Positions 32,513 to 44,116 of a stretch of 64,000 nt of DNA are shown one piece after another. Position 1 is the first letter of the stretch. Every line of letters starts with the position of its first letter. The stretch comes from Chrysoporthe austroafricana (taxonomy: Eukaryota > Ascomycota > Sordariomycetes > Diaporthales > Cryphonectriaceae): the NCBI GenBank assembly GCA_001051155.2, contig JYIP02000005.1, positions 4,712,001 through 4,776,000 on the forward strand, given 5' to 3'. The translations under genes and the position numbers were made by a program. A model generated the notes under the pieces. It saw only the letters and a program-made list of their open reading frames with translations, had not been told where the DNA came from and did no database searches.

Positions 32513-34339
32513 TCACAGCTTTGACCTGATGAGGGCTGCCTTCTCCCACAAGCCTTGCTTGTCGAGATTTGCCTCCCCATCGTAGATGTCTCTCTCGAGC
32601 GCGCGAGCGTTTACCTATAGTGAGTCAGCACACTCTAGGCGGTAGCATAGGATTTGGAGTAAAACAAGACAGAAAGCCATCTCAGAGGGGGATAACTTAC
32701 GAATCGAGGGCCTAGCTCCTCCACGCTGCTTGCTCCCAAGAGTCGCATGCACGTCTCCACCTCGGCCTGCAGAACTGTTCTCAAGGTCAACATTGAAATA
32801 AACCGGACTTGGTGAGGTGCCTCGGGTCTTACTCTCGAAGGTCCTGTAAACACCCCTCCAGCCGCCGGCGCCCAATCCCCAAAGGGGTGCCCTGCCAATA
32901 CCCACGGCCTTTGCACCCAGACAAAGCGCCTTCACAACGTCGGTTCCTCTCCTGATGCCCCCGTCCACCCATATCTCGATGTCGTTGAAGACCTCGGGGC
33001 AGTATTTCCTACACTCAAGTAACGTATATATCGCAGGTGGCGCAGTGTCCAGCGCCCGCCCACCGTGGTTCGACAAGATGACCGCCTTCACAGTCCCGGG
33101 ATTCTCCCTCGCGTATCTAGCAGCCAGATAAACATCCTCATGTGTCTGTACCCCCTTTAAAACAACCGGCATGTCAGGCGCGTGCTTCTTCAGCCACGGC
33201 AGCGTTGTCTTCCACGTCAAGTCCGCCGCCGTGCCCGCGAAAAGCGCCTGTCCGACACCGCCGGCCTTCTCGTCCTTCTTGCCGCCGATGGCAGGATAGT
33301 CCACCTGGCTCTCGGCCGGCGGGCCCGCAGCCTCGAGGCCCTGCTTCTCGTCCATCTCCCTCTTCCCGGGCACGGGGGCGTCAAGGGTCAGCACGATGAA
33401 CTTGTACCACTGCCGCAGCTTGACGATCCGCACCAGCATGGCCTCGCTCTTGGCCCTGTCGTTCTGGACGTACAGCTGCCACCCGAAGACCTGGCCGTCG
33501 TGCGCGTCCTTGACGATCTGCTCCGGCGTCATGCTCGCGTTGTTGCTGACGATCTGGCACGCGCCGAAGTAGCCCGCGCCCCGCGCTATGCCGGCCTCGC
33601 CGTCCGGGTGGGCGAGGCGGGCCATGGCGGCGGGGCAGACGAAGACGGGGGTCCGGACGCCGAACTGGCCCAGCAGCGAGGTCGAGGTGTCGCACTGCAC
33701 GCAGTCGACGAAGACGCGCGGCCGGAGCAGGATGGAGCGGTAGACGGCGTTGTTGTAGGATTTCGAGAAGAGATCGTCGGAGGCGGAGTAGTAGTATGCG
33801 CGGCACTTGGCGGAGACAAGCTTCTGGGCGACCTCGGCTATCTCGTCGAGATTCAGGAGGTGGTCGAGCGGCGGGGGGGTGTATTTCCCCGGGGCGAGCG
33901 CAGACGAGGAGGACGGGGGAGAGGACGTCGAGGCATTGTCGCTGCCGGCGGCGGAATTCGCTCTGGCCAGGCTGTCTGGGTTTACTCGGCCGAGCCTGGC
34001 CTCCGGCTTGAGGTTCTCCTCGATCGTGCCCAGCGGGTGGATCGGGTCGTACTCCTCTGTCGCATCCTTGCCAGCAAGCTTGAGGATGATCTTGGAGCCG
34101 CCGGGGTGGTCGGCAAGGAAATCCGTCACGTCGTAGACATTGCCGTAGAGGATCACCCAGCAGCTCTCGGCGGAGGTGTGCTTCGCGACTGTGTACATCC
34201 GACGTGGTGTCAGCCTCATCCCGAGGTCAAGCCTTCTCAGCATGCATAGACACGGCCATGATGCCGTCTCCCGGGTCTCCTGAGGGTATTCCTTGATTTG
34301 CCTAAGCTTACCTTCTTCCACAGTAAATTCCTTGGCCAT
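32513..34339 (-). CDS. Flavocytochrome b2-like L-lactate/2-hydroxyacid dehydrogenase with C-terminal SKL (519 aa, 4 exons)
   Basis: Exons are 34339-34312, 34188-32833, 32774-32701 and 32614-32513. The introns are 123, 58 and 86 nt and the frame closes exactly. An N-terminal cytochrome b5 domain carries the haem histidines H37 (in DHPGG) and H60 (in PIHPLG). A linker rich in Ser and Pro leads to the FMN-dependent alpha-hydroxyacid dehydrogenase barrel, with SNHGGRALD (catalytic His and substrate Arg), [12 protein letters not shown] and [14 protein letters not shown] (FMN phosphate). The family oxidises L-lactate or similar hydroxyacids. Yeast Cyb2 has a long mitochondrial presequence. This protein starts almost directly at the b5 domain and its last exon ends in SKL, a canonical PTS1, so a peroxisomal location is inferred. 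Confidence 0.9.
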
Positions 34340-35548
34340 GGCGTCAAGCGGATTCGCTGAATATGCACAACACAGGAGATCACGAGATCCGGACCGCCTT
34401 AGCCAGTCCGCGGAGAGAGCAAGCTTGGAAGGGTCAAGATATTAATATCATAGCTATCGTCGCCAGGAAGTTGAGGCCAACAGAGCAGCCAGGATCACAA
34501 AGTGACGGCAGCAGTTCCACATGCTGCAATGTTAGCCCGGAGGCAGTCAGAATCGGCGACGATTGCCCCTGGCGCGTCTCGTCCGTACTCGTTGTCGCCC
34601 CCACTTCCCCGGAACCAAGACGCGGGGGTTGACCAATTTATCCCGCCCTATTCGCTACATCAACGCCCCGAGCTGTCATCCCGCAGCCAAGGACTGCGAT
34701 GATCGGAGCGAGGCGCGTCATCCACACACTCTTGTCTCCGGACCACATCCGAGGAGACGCCAAGCCAGATGAGATTTGTGTATATGCATAGTGGTATATC
34801 TCCATCGCCATTGGGGCTGAAATTGTCATTTGACAGTAGAGAATCCCAGCGCCTCGCGATGGTGTCCCCTTGGACTTCGACCGCGATCTGCACATTCCGG
34901 CTCGAGCATGGCTGGTGACCGCCCGCCTGGAGATGCACTACTGTTTCGAGGCTCTCGCAATTCTACGTCTTGAGTCTTCGTCTCTTTTGCTGTGGCACTC
35001 GCTGTGGCACAAGGTGCGCGTCATAACCATCCAGATGCACAGGAAGCCGCCCTTCGTAGGCAGTACTGCCAGAAGTCTCCGGAGCTGGGTATGGAGCAGC
35101 AGTCTCGCATGCGTGGTAAGGAGGAATGATGTCAGGAGGCGTCGAGACGGGCTGGCAGGATGACTTGACGGGACACAAAGCGGCCACGGGCCAATTTCGT
35201 TATCTTGTCACTTCACCGTCTCGCCGACTCTCCTGCCATAATGGCTGCCCTTGCTCCTTCCACAGTGCCCCGCAGACCGGCAAACAACATGCGGTAGCCC
35301 GCAGCTTAGGCATCCTGAAGGAGAGATCCGGTGGGTTTTTAGCCCTATCACTAGCTATGCCGCTTGTACTTCCCAAATACGGAAATATATTGGAGGACGC
35401 GCTTGACTCACCCTCTGATTATGCCGACTGTCCGCGGGCTCCTTGATCTGCCAGATAAATAGTAGACGGTCCTTTCGCCATCATAATCTGGCAAGAAGTG
35501 TAGAGACTCATCGCACATAGACTTTGGTGAGGACTCAACTCGACCAAC
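34340..35548. other. Divergent promoter region, no gene
   Basis: This separates the flavocytochrome gene (minus) from the PNPOx-like gene (plus). Several short frames are present without motifs. Confidence 0.55.
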
Positions 35549-36452
35549 ATGGCCAGCGACGAACAGCAAGCATACCCTAAGACGGCACAATCCGCCATCA
35601 ACAGACACAAGGAGAGAGGTAGACACCCGAGGCCCGCCCTCCTGGGGAGACGTATCTCACTGACACGGAACCCCTCCAGGCCATTATGATGTCGAGACTG
35701 TCCACTCCATCTTCAACAGCACCCCCGTCGCCCATGTCTCCTTCGTCCCGGACCCCTCCAACCCCCTGCCCGTCGTCCTCCCCATGATCGCCCGCGTGGG
35801 CACATTCCCAGGCGGCGACGGCGAGGCCGCCGTCTACGTCCACGGCTACGTCTCCGCGCGCATGTTCCGGCCGCAGACCGGGCGGTCCGAGCCGGCGACG
35901 CGGGCGTCCGACGCCGGGTTCCCCGTGTGCATCGCCGCGACCAAGATCGACAACTTCGTGCTGGCGCTCACGCCCTTCAACCACAGCTACGACTACCGCT
36001 CCGCCGTCGTCCACGGCATAGCGACGCTGCTCGACCCGGGGACCCGCGCCGAGCCCCGGAACCGCGAGGAGCTCTTGTGGGCGATGAAGCTGATCACCGA
36101 CGTCGTGTGCCCGGGGCGCTGGGAGAACACCCGGGTGCCGCCGGACGAGGCGGAGATCGCCTCGACAAGAATCCTGAAGGTGCATATCGACAGCGCGAGC
36201 GCCAAGATTCGGGACTCGGGGGTCAAGGAGGACGTGAAGAACTTGGACGATGAGGAGACGGTGGGAAAGGTCTGGACGGGCATCATCCCGTATGTTGAGA
36301 CATTGGGCACCCCCACGCCTTCTGAGACGAACAAGGTGGCGGCTGTGCCGGCATACATCTCGGATTATGTCAAGGAGCACAATGAGAAGGCTCAAGCCGG
36401 CAGGTCGGGCGGACTGGTGTCAAAGGTCATGTCATCGCTTTTTGGGTCATAA
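35549..36452 (+). CDS. PNPOx-like FMN-binding split-barrel protein (280 aa, 2 exons)
   Basis: Exons are 35549-35618 and 35680-36452, with a 61-nt intron (GTAGAC donor, CCAG acceptor). The joined start reads INRHKERGHYDVETVHSIFN, typical of the pyridoxamine-phosphate-oxidase-like flavin family in which an N-terminal helix precedes the barrel. Strands VAHVSFVP, YVHGYVSARM, PVCIAATKIDNFVLAL and the helix NHSYDYRSAVVHGIA follow the usual order for fungal members (Pyridox_ox_2/NimA-like). Such proteins bind FMN or F420-like cofactors and reduce small molecules. The substrate is unknown. The last 40 residues are a hydrophilic tail. No targeting signal is seen. Confidence 0.85.
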
Positions 36453-36843
36453 GAGATCACGGTAATGAGTACCGGGTCACTCTCTCAAACATCCCCCTAG
36501 CTGTTAGGATTAATTAATCAATATCCACCAAGGTGGAGCCTGTCTTCAGACGTCAGTTTGTTCCTCACTCTCAGAACGTTGGTCCGCTCTGGGCTCCATC
36601 TTCAAATATGGTGGCTATGCTCTCAAATGTTTTCGTTCGCGATAAGCATCAAGCTGTGGAGAATCCATCATCTTGCGAATGAGTGGCCTCGTCTGGGATC
36701 GATCCTAGATACGTGCTCTCGTGATGTTCAAAATTCGAAGCTATTTACAAAGATCTACCGTGACCGTCTTGGAAACTCAATTTGGTAGGCTATCTATGTG
36801 GAGAGACTAGGGACCTAGCCGCCTCGTATGAAGCTCAAAACTT
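36453..36843. other. Intergenic, nothing recognised
   Basis: This convergent interval is AT-richer than its flanks. No gene or hairpin terminator could be supported. Confidence 0.55.
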
Positions 36844-38011
36844 TTACTTCATGTGCTGCTGAATGAAACCCTCCAACTCTTTTCCATTAACAATACTGTC
36901 CACAACGCCCTTCGCTTTGTGCTGGAATCCCAGGCTGGTCATTAGGCTGCGCGAAAAGGTCAGTCTACTGCAGGAAACAGTGTGAGTTTTGGGGAGACAC
37001 TTACTCGGGGCTCGTGTAGCTGTTCTCGGTCCCCCACACGAGGTAGCCGAAGCACTCGCTATAGGGGTTCTCCTTGCCGCCCATGAACTCGACAAACTCC
37101 GCCTCGGTCTTCAGTACCCTCGGCTGACCGTTGTTCTTCTGGGCCGCGGGATGACCAAGCCTCTTCAGCTCGCCCGCGACAGCATCGAAGTGCTCCTTCC
37201 ACGAGAAAGGGGCCTTCTCGGCCGGAAAGACGTAATGCGACTTCTGCTGCCCGGGCTCGACCTTCTCGAGGTGTTGAAGGATCAGAACATACTGCTCAAC
37301 AAGGTCGTGCACCCACACGCAGTTCCACGCACCCGGGTGCCCGTCCGGTAGTGCGGCAAGGCCGTTCTTCATCATGTATGTCGTGACCATCGGTGTCTGT
37401 ATCGAGATCCGCTTCCACGGTGCCGAGCCGATGCCGTAAATGAGAGGGGGCATCATGATGCTCGCGACGACATTATGTTCCTTCTCCCCTTCAGGGTTGA
37501 ACAGCTCCTTTCGCAGCGGCCCGTCGACGTGTCGGTGGTAGGCGTCTGGTTGGATCCGGGCGTCGAGCTCCTCGTCCGTCATGTGCAGATCCGACAGGGT
37601 CTTCTCCCCGATGGTCTTCGAGCCCAGGCCCCGGGCGGAATGGACCAGCTCGTCATTGCCGCTCGTCTGGATGTATATAGCACGCTTGGACCCTTTCGGT
37701 CTGGCCTTGAGGCTCTCCAGGATGGCGAACGCGCCCTTGTCGTCATCTGCCGACGCTGCGTGGATGATGATGTCGCTCTTCGCCGCCCACTCCTTGATGA
37801 TGTGGGCGTCGGTGATAGAACCTCGGACGGGTTCGATACCTTGCTCCCTGAGCTCGGCAGCTTGATCGTCCCGGCGTGTCAGGGCATGCAGCTTGAGGTC
37901 GGGCCGGGCTTCCTTCAGTCTCACCAGCAGCGAGCCGCCGATGAGGCCAGGCCCGACGAGGAAGAGCGTCTTCTGTGCCGTCGATGTCATCCTGCCGGTG
38001 AATGTCGACAA
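36844..38011 (-). CDS. NmrA/epimerase-like NAD(P)-binding Rossmann protein (369 aa, 2 exons)
   Basis: Exons are 38011-37005 and 36946-36844, with a 58-nt intron. The dinucleotide fold TLFLVGPGLIGGSLLVRL (G-x-G-x-x-G-G) is followed by HALTRRDDQAAELREQGI (strand 2 and the NADP-discriminating loop) and SDIIIHAASADD (strand 4). This matches atypical short-chain dehydrogenases of the NmrA and isoflavone-reductase/epimerase type. Further on, VVASIMMPPLIYGIGSAPW and CVWVHDLVEQYVLIL match the family's substrate half. These proteins either reduce substrates or act as redox sensors. Which applies here is not decidable. The second in-frame ATG (37990, MTSTAQKT) is nearer to the fold and is an equally good start. 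Confidence 0.85.
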
Positions 38012-38643
38012 TTATGAGTTTAATCGAATTTGGCTCCGGTAGTTTACGGGTAGAGGCATAGAGAGGGGGAGGGACTACTGTGGTCCTCAGTATTAATAAT
38101 TCAATGTTACCTAATGCTCCGCAATGATATTCATGACATCATGGCCGCCAAATATGTCTCTTCGTGCACCATCACAGGTCTTGATGGAAGAAAACCGTCG
38201 CAGTCCAGAATTGTTACATCTGGGAGAGCGTACAGCTTCGTCAGCCTCCAGTTTCATAAGTCTCGCATGCACGTCCGAGGTTCGATGGCTGTCCTTCAAG
38301 GGTTTGGGGGTACGTCTTCGCGCCACATCTCACGCTCCCACACAACACCTCCCCACCTTTATAATCATAATAGTTATTATCTGAAACAGGCATATTACGG
38401 GGGAAAAAAAAGAAAGAAAAAAGAAAAAAAGAAAGACGAATTCAGTGGATAAACAAGTAAAACCATAGTAAGGTACATAAATATATAATAATAATACTAA
38501 ATTAAAAATGCATTCCGTTCGTTAAATCACAGTCATGAATCTTTCAGTCCCCATTCCCCTTGATAACTAATTGGTGAGAGACCGACCTACGCCGTAGAAT
38601 ATAGAATACAAATCGTGCCCAGTCAGCTGCTGGTGGTTACCGT
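38012..38643. other. Intergenic with an A-rich tract
   Basis: It contains a purine tract of A runs broken by single G residues around 38402-38437 and AT-rich DNA to 38520. No gene is supported. Confidence 0.55.
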
Positions 38644-40101
38644 TTATGCTTTGAATGGCCAGCCCGCATAATCGATCGTGTGCGGGCACGACAGGCTTGG
38701 GATTCCACGCCTCGCAGGATCGGGATCATCACGCCAAAGACCCCAGAGCCTGAAGGGGCCATCCAGACCTATCATGAAGTCGTCGCTCTCGTCTTTGTTG
38801 CTACACACCCAGTAGCCGAGATCGCCACCATCAGCCTGCTCAGGTATGCGTTTCCAGAACCTCCCGTCCAAAGCGGTCCATTCCAGCTCGGCCCTTAGAC
38901 CAGGCGTCTTCAGCTCATCCAACTTCCACAGTAGGGCCAGCCAGAAGCCTCTCGACACGGCGATGGTGAGACCACCGGATAGAGACTTGCGCGGCAGCTG
39001 CAATAACAGACCACCGATAGGCTCAAAGATCATCCGCTCGGCGGCCATGATGCTCCCCAAGGACGCTACGAGCTCGGCTCCTGGCCCGTCGAGGCGTGGG
39101 GGGCGGATGATCCCCTTGAGCGACAGATGCAGCTCCTCGAGCCGAGGGAACATCCCAGGGATGGAATCGCAGAGCCAGCGCAGCTTCTTGTCATCCAACG
39201 GCCACAACAGCTCGAGAGAGCGTACGCTGGCCAGCCGCTGAGGCAGGATGAGCTGAGGGAGGTTCTCCACGAGCGCTTCACCTGACAGATGAAGCGTATT
39301 GGCGCTGTATAGGATATCAATGCCATCGGCATATCTGCTCATCGTTAGAATAATCCATGGTATTTCCTCCTCCGGGCCAGACTTTCTCAAAGGCAAGAGA
39401 GGAGGTCTGGAGACGACTCACGCCTGGCGGCAGGTCAAAAGCCATCCCATAGCATTCACAACACACTCCGCCGCGTGCCTCGATGATGGCCACGACTCGC
39501 ACATACAGAAAAGTGTCTGCTCGCAACACCGATCCCAGCCGGGAGGTATCCAGTTACCGATGATGGAAAACACCCCGAGGAAGGCGTTTCTCTCCACCGT
39601 GGTGAAGTTCTCGCGGCGGTGACATACGCAGCCAAACCACTGCCAGGCCTTGGGCAGTTTCTTATTCTGCACAAGCCGGTAGTTGAGGCCGCAGTGCCCG
39701 CTCATCCCCGGCCGCAGCTTCGGCTCGATCTCCTGCTGCTTGGTCTGCGTCGGCCTGTCTTTCGACTGCTGCCTCCGCGCCAGACATATGAGGCTCCTCC
39801 ACCGCGACCTTCGACCCTGCGAGGCGTCGCCCTTCTGCCGCTGGAACGGATGCCTGAAGGACAGGTCGATGTGCAAGGTGCGACCACCCAGCGCCTCGGC
39901 GAGGATCTGGAGGCGGAGCTCCAGCGGCAGCCTGCCGAACAGCCCGTAGTGGCCCAGCATGCTTGCGCAGGACCCAGGGTCTGCCATGGACAGGCGTCGC
40001 GGCCGCACGGCAGGGAGAAGGGGCAAGGCAGCACTGTCCATCCCGGGGTCGGACTCCGTGGCGGGTGCGAACGGGTCGCGGAAGTCCTGTCTGGCAGTCA
40101 T
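38644..40101 (-). CDS. DUF7730-like/F-box-like fungal protein (456 aa, 2 exons)
   Basis: Exons are 40101-39422 and 39334-38644, with an 87-nt intron (GTGAGT donor, GCAG acceptor). The N-terminal part contains GLFGRLPLELRLQILAEALGG, an F-box-like helix pair, and HIDLSFRH. The splice junction creates WLLTCRQAYADGIDILYSAN, the hallmark (L-L-x-T-C-R-x-x-Y-x-E/D-x-x-x-x-L-Y) of this very large family in ascomycetes. The rest has leucine-rich segments (VRSLELLWPLDDKKLRWL, RLEELHLSL). Function is unknown in nearly all members, and ubiquitin-ligase adaptor roles are only assumed for those with true F-boxes. Confidence 0.8.
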
Positions 40102-41334
40102 TGCGCGGCGTCGGATGATGCATGCACCGCCCAGCCAGAACCATGCTGTCGTGCTTGCTTATAGCAGTGACCCTTCTTTCACCTTTCACCTTTCAGGAGC
40201 GTGAGGGGCAAGCTGGGGAGCAGGGAGCTGGGGAGCTGGGAGCTGGGGGCCGTGGCAGGCTGTGCTCCACTTCAGGTGTGACGTTAAGCCATCTGCCGGC
40301 ACCGAGCTTCTCTTCATGGCAGGCGGCTCAGCGGGACTAGGTACTACGTACTATCAAATTTGTGGGGGTTTTAGGTTCCTTCCGACAGCCTGCAGCTAAG
40401 AGATGGCTCTTGGTCCCTCGAGATGCTTGGCAATCCCAATACGACGGTATGCTTCCACACCTAGATTCCGTTTCCATGGAGCTGGCACGGAGGTATATGC
40501 TTCAAGCTGGGGCGGGAAGATGCCTGTCGGACGCTCCCAGCACGACGCAGGGACTCGCGCTGGCTGGCGTGGCCGGCGAGATAATCAATACGGGCTGGCC
40601 CAATAGTCTATTGACACCACAGAGATCCCCTATCGTACATGCTCAGTACATGGCCGCACCGTGGTCTTCTCCGAGCCAAATACCACGAATCCGCAGCAGC
40701 CCGGGCCTTCGGGCGTTTTCAAGTCCCCGCATGATACATAAACCGTTTCTGTCAGTGCTGAGAAACGGAGCGCCTTGGGTTTCAGCAAGGCCTGACTCGG
40801 GCACAGAAGACGGGCTCCTGCGGGTCTTTACATGGGGTATATACGTCAACGTTTTGCGACCAACGTGGCCGATAGTAACGGGCGAGGGCGTGTCTTGACC
40901 CTGGATCTGGAGGGGGCAGATGAACAACGCTAAAATATATCCATTCGAGTTTCGAAACAAGGAGAAAAAAAAAAAACAAAAAAAAAGCGATGGCAGACGA
41001 CGTATCACAGGACCTGGCCGCGGAATGCATATGCCGTGGAGCATCATAATTATCCTGACACACTGAGGAGATCTTAAAATCTGAGCATATGTCGCCCCAA
41101 AAGATCGGGGTCTGGGGCACCCTTTTTTTTTTGGTACTCACTACCGCCGACATATCTTGATCTCAGAACGGGTCCACCGGGCTTCGGGATCCTCGTATAC
41201 ACTGAGTAAGGTTGCAGATAAGGTGGTATATAAGGTCCAACACTGGAGAAGTATCTGGAGCGCCCTATCCGACGACCACTGACGATCCACAATTAACTCG
41301 AGGTGTCAGGTTGCATCCACCATACGTCTCCAGG
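40102..41334. other. Divergent promoter region, no gene
   Basis: This lies between the DUF7730-like gene (minus) and the P450 gene (plus). A GGGAGCTGGG-type short repeat occupies about 40214-40248, an A-rich tract lies at 40964-40987, and a T run lies near 41122-41132. Frames on both strands lack motifs. Confidence 0.55.
41227..41234 (+). promoter_or_regulatory. TATA box of the P450 gene
   Basis: TATATAAG lies about 100 bp upstream of the ATG at 41335, a suitable core-promoter position. Confidence 0.45.
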
Positions 41335-43092
41335 ATGGCTCCGTCACTCAAGACCGTTTTGCCCTACGGCTCGCCTGATGCATCGATAACTAAGTTGGGG
41401 CTGGTTGGAATCGTTATAGGATGTGTAAGTCGAGGGCCTTTTGACTTTATAACCCGTCCATCATGAGCTACCTAGCTTCACATCAGGAGCGCACTCAGTT
41501 GCAACCCAAGCTGACTGAGCCCTCTCCCAACAGATCCTACTGTGGCATTTAGGCCTCGTGGTCTATCGCGTCTTCCTCCACCCTCTAGCCAGGTATCCCG
41601 GACCAAAGCTCTACGCAGCCACCGACGTCCCCTGGGTCTGGAGGACCTGCGTCAAGGGCACCAGCACCCGTAAGGTCCTCGGCCTGCACAGGAAATACGG
41701 TCCCATCGTTCGTGTCGGCCCGGACACTCTCGCCATAGATGGGTCTATCGCCTTCCCCCAGATCTTCCAGCACCAGCCCGGCAAGCCGGAGTGGCCCAAG
41801 CAGCGCGGGTTCGTCTCCGACAATGACGAGCTCTCGCTCATTGGCGGGACCGCTGAAGTTCACAGGCGGCTGCGGCGGCAACTCAGCCATGCCTTCAGCG
41901 ACTCGAGCATGTACGAGCAGGAGCCCGTAGTCAGGAAGTACATCGACCTGCTGTGCCGGCGGCTCGGCGAGAAGGCGGCCTCTGCTGAGACGTTCGACGT
42001 GGTGCCTTGGTTGAACTTCACGAGCTTCGACATCATTGGCGATCTGATGTTTGCTGACTCGTTCCACTCGCTTGAAGGGGGCGACTACCATCCTTGGGTG
42101 CTGAGCCTCTTCCAGGGCTTCCGTGGAAGTGCGCTCGGCCGAGCAGCTCGGCAACACCCGTTTATAGGCCCCATCATCAGCATGTTTGGAGGTGGCGCTA
42201 AGGTTGTGGCAAAATTCGAAGAGACCCAGAAGCTGGCAAACGAGAAGGCCATGTTGAGAAAGGCACAAGGAGAGACGCCTGGCGGCCGTAGGGACTTCAT
42301 GACCTACATGCTGAAGAAGAACCGGGACGGCCAGCCGGGCTTCTCGGACCTGGATATCCTGATGAACTCGCCCTTGCTTGTGGCTGCTGGCAGCGAGACC
42401 ACGGCCACGGCCTTGTCCGCCTTCTTCTGGCAGATGGGCCAGCCGAGATACCGCCCAATATATCAGATGCTGTGCGACGAGATCCGGAGCGCCTTCAACA
42501 GCAACGATGATATCAACATGAAGTCAGTCGCCCGCTTGCCGTATCTTCAAGCCGTGATCGAGGAGAACTTGCGCCTCTACCCACCCGCCCCGGAGACGCC
42601 GCCCCGTATCTCACCCGGTGCTGATGTCAATGGCAAGTTCATCCCCAAAGGCGTACGTATTCAACCCCCCCCTTCCGCACACCCCATCTTAACACCCGCA
42701 TCCATGACTGACCTCTCTCCCTTGCCTCCACCTAGACCGCCGTCATAGTCTACCAGGTGGCTACCAACCTCAACCCCGACAACTTTACCGATCCGGACTC
42801 TTTCCGGCCTGAGCGCTGGCTCCCGCCTACACATCCGCTGTACAACCCCATATTCGACAAAGACAACCGCGCCGCCTTCAGGCCATTCAGCTTCGGCACG
42901 CGCGACTGTCTTGGCAAGAACCTCGCGTACTCGGAGCTCCGCCTCATTATTGCCTCCATCCTCCACCGCTTTGATTTTGAGCTAATCCCTGGTCAGGATG
43001 ACTGGATGAGCCGCCAACGGGTATTTATACTATGGGAGAAGCCGGCATTGAAGGTGATATTCCGAGAGAGACAGCGGCAGAGTAAGGAGTAG
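41335..43092 (+). CDS. Cytochrome P450 monooxygenase (521 aa, 3 exons)
   Basis: Exons are 41335-41424, 41534-42652 and 42736-43092, with introns of 109 and 83 nt. The protein has an N-terminal membrane anchor spanning the first junction (LGLVGIVIGC joined to ILLWHLGLVV), the Pro-rich hinge HPLARYPGPKLY, the I-helix AAGSETTAT near residue 314, E374-x-x-R377, the PERW motif and the haem loop FSFGTRDCLG with C461 as the iron ligand. All required P450 elements are present, so it should be an active ER-bound monooxygenase needing a P450 reductase. The sequence style resembles the CYP families found in fungal secondary metabolism and detoxification, but the substrate cannot be assigned. A TATA box precedes the gene. 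Confidence 0.92.
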
Positions 43093-43978
43093 GATTCCAA
43101 TTTACAAGCGCTTGAGATTGATAATATGTCCACACGCGGAAGCAGTCAGTTTGTGGTTTCTCATCATTCAAATACATTTTCCAGTGACGGCTCCAAAGAG
43201 ATCCGCGGCGACTGGAACTAGCCGTGCGGTCGGACAGCTGCAGGCAAGAGCCGATATGGCTGCGGGCGCTTGCATACCTGCTACGGCCTTGCGAGAACTT
43301 TTGTCCAGTGGCATCGAGACTCTTCTGTCCTAGTCCTTCTCCCCTGGCCGCTTCACATGCTTAGGTTTCAGCCTACCCTCTTCTCCTTGACAGACCTCAG
43401 GCTACCAAGTCGAAGGGCCAGTGGCCCCTGGTTGATATTCACGTAGAGCGGCCAGATTACTTTGAAACTCTATCGAAGGCTGTTTAAGGTCCTCTTACAG
43501 AACCGAGCCACAAAGAATAGGCCCGTTTACTTAGACTGCGCGCGGGATATGCGCTGACACTCGGCCATGTAGAATTCTAGCACGTGGCCGGTGTAAGTCT
43601 CTCCCCTCTAAACCCTTCCCGAGGAGTACATAATACAGGTAGTAAGTACCTACAAAAGTGGTGGGTACGGTGCCGCTGTCAGCCTTATCGTAACCCCTGT
43701 TTGGGCCCCACCAACAGCGTCATGAGGCGCTACCCACGCACCACCACCGCACTCCGGCCTCACCCATCAGATGCCATGCCACTCTGCTGCCCCAGCTTAC
43801 CTTAATACCACAGCAGACCTGTCATCGATACCGCGGAGCCGATGACCTCTCCTCACATCCCCAAAGCCAGCCAGCCTGTCTGCAAACCGACTGACGACGA
43901 AACTCGACCCCGCCTGGTGTAAAGCTTGACGGCGTAGACCTCACACCTCCCTGTGGCAACCACCGCCCCTTGCCCGCG
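43093..43978. other. Intergenic, nothing recognised
   Basis: This is the 3' flank of the P450 gene and promoter of the SGNH hydrolase gene. It has CA/CT-rich stretches near 43720-43800 and no supported gene. Confidence 0.55.
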
Positions 43979-44074
43979 ATGGCGACGACACCCAGCTCCC
44001 CCGGCCGGGCCATGCTCCCCAGCCCGCGCAACTCACCCTCGCCCCGCAGGCCCGATACCCACACAGCAGCAGCG

Positions 44075-44116
<42 letters not shown>

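Noticed and set aside
33182..34249. 355-codon plus-strand open frame
   Set aside because: It is antisense to the flavocytochrome b2-like gene, is Arg/Val/Glu/Gly-rich and has no motif. It is open only because the coding strand is GC-rich.
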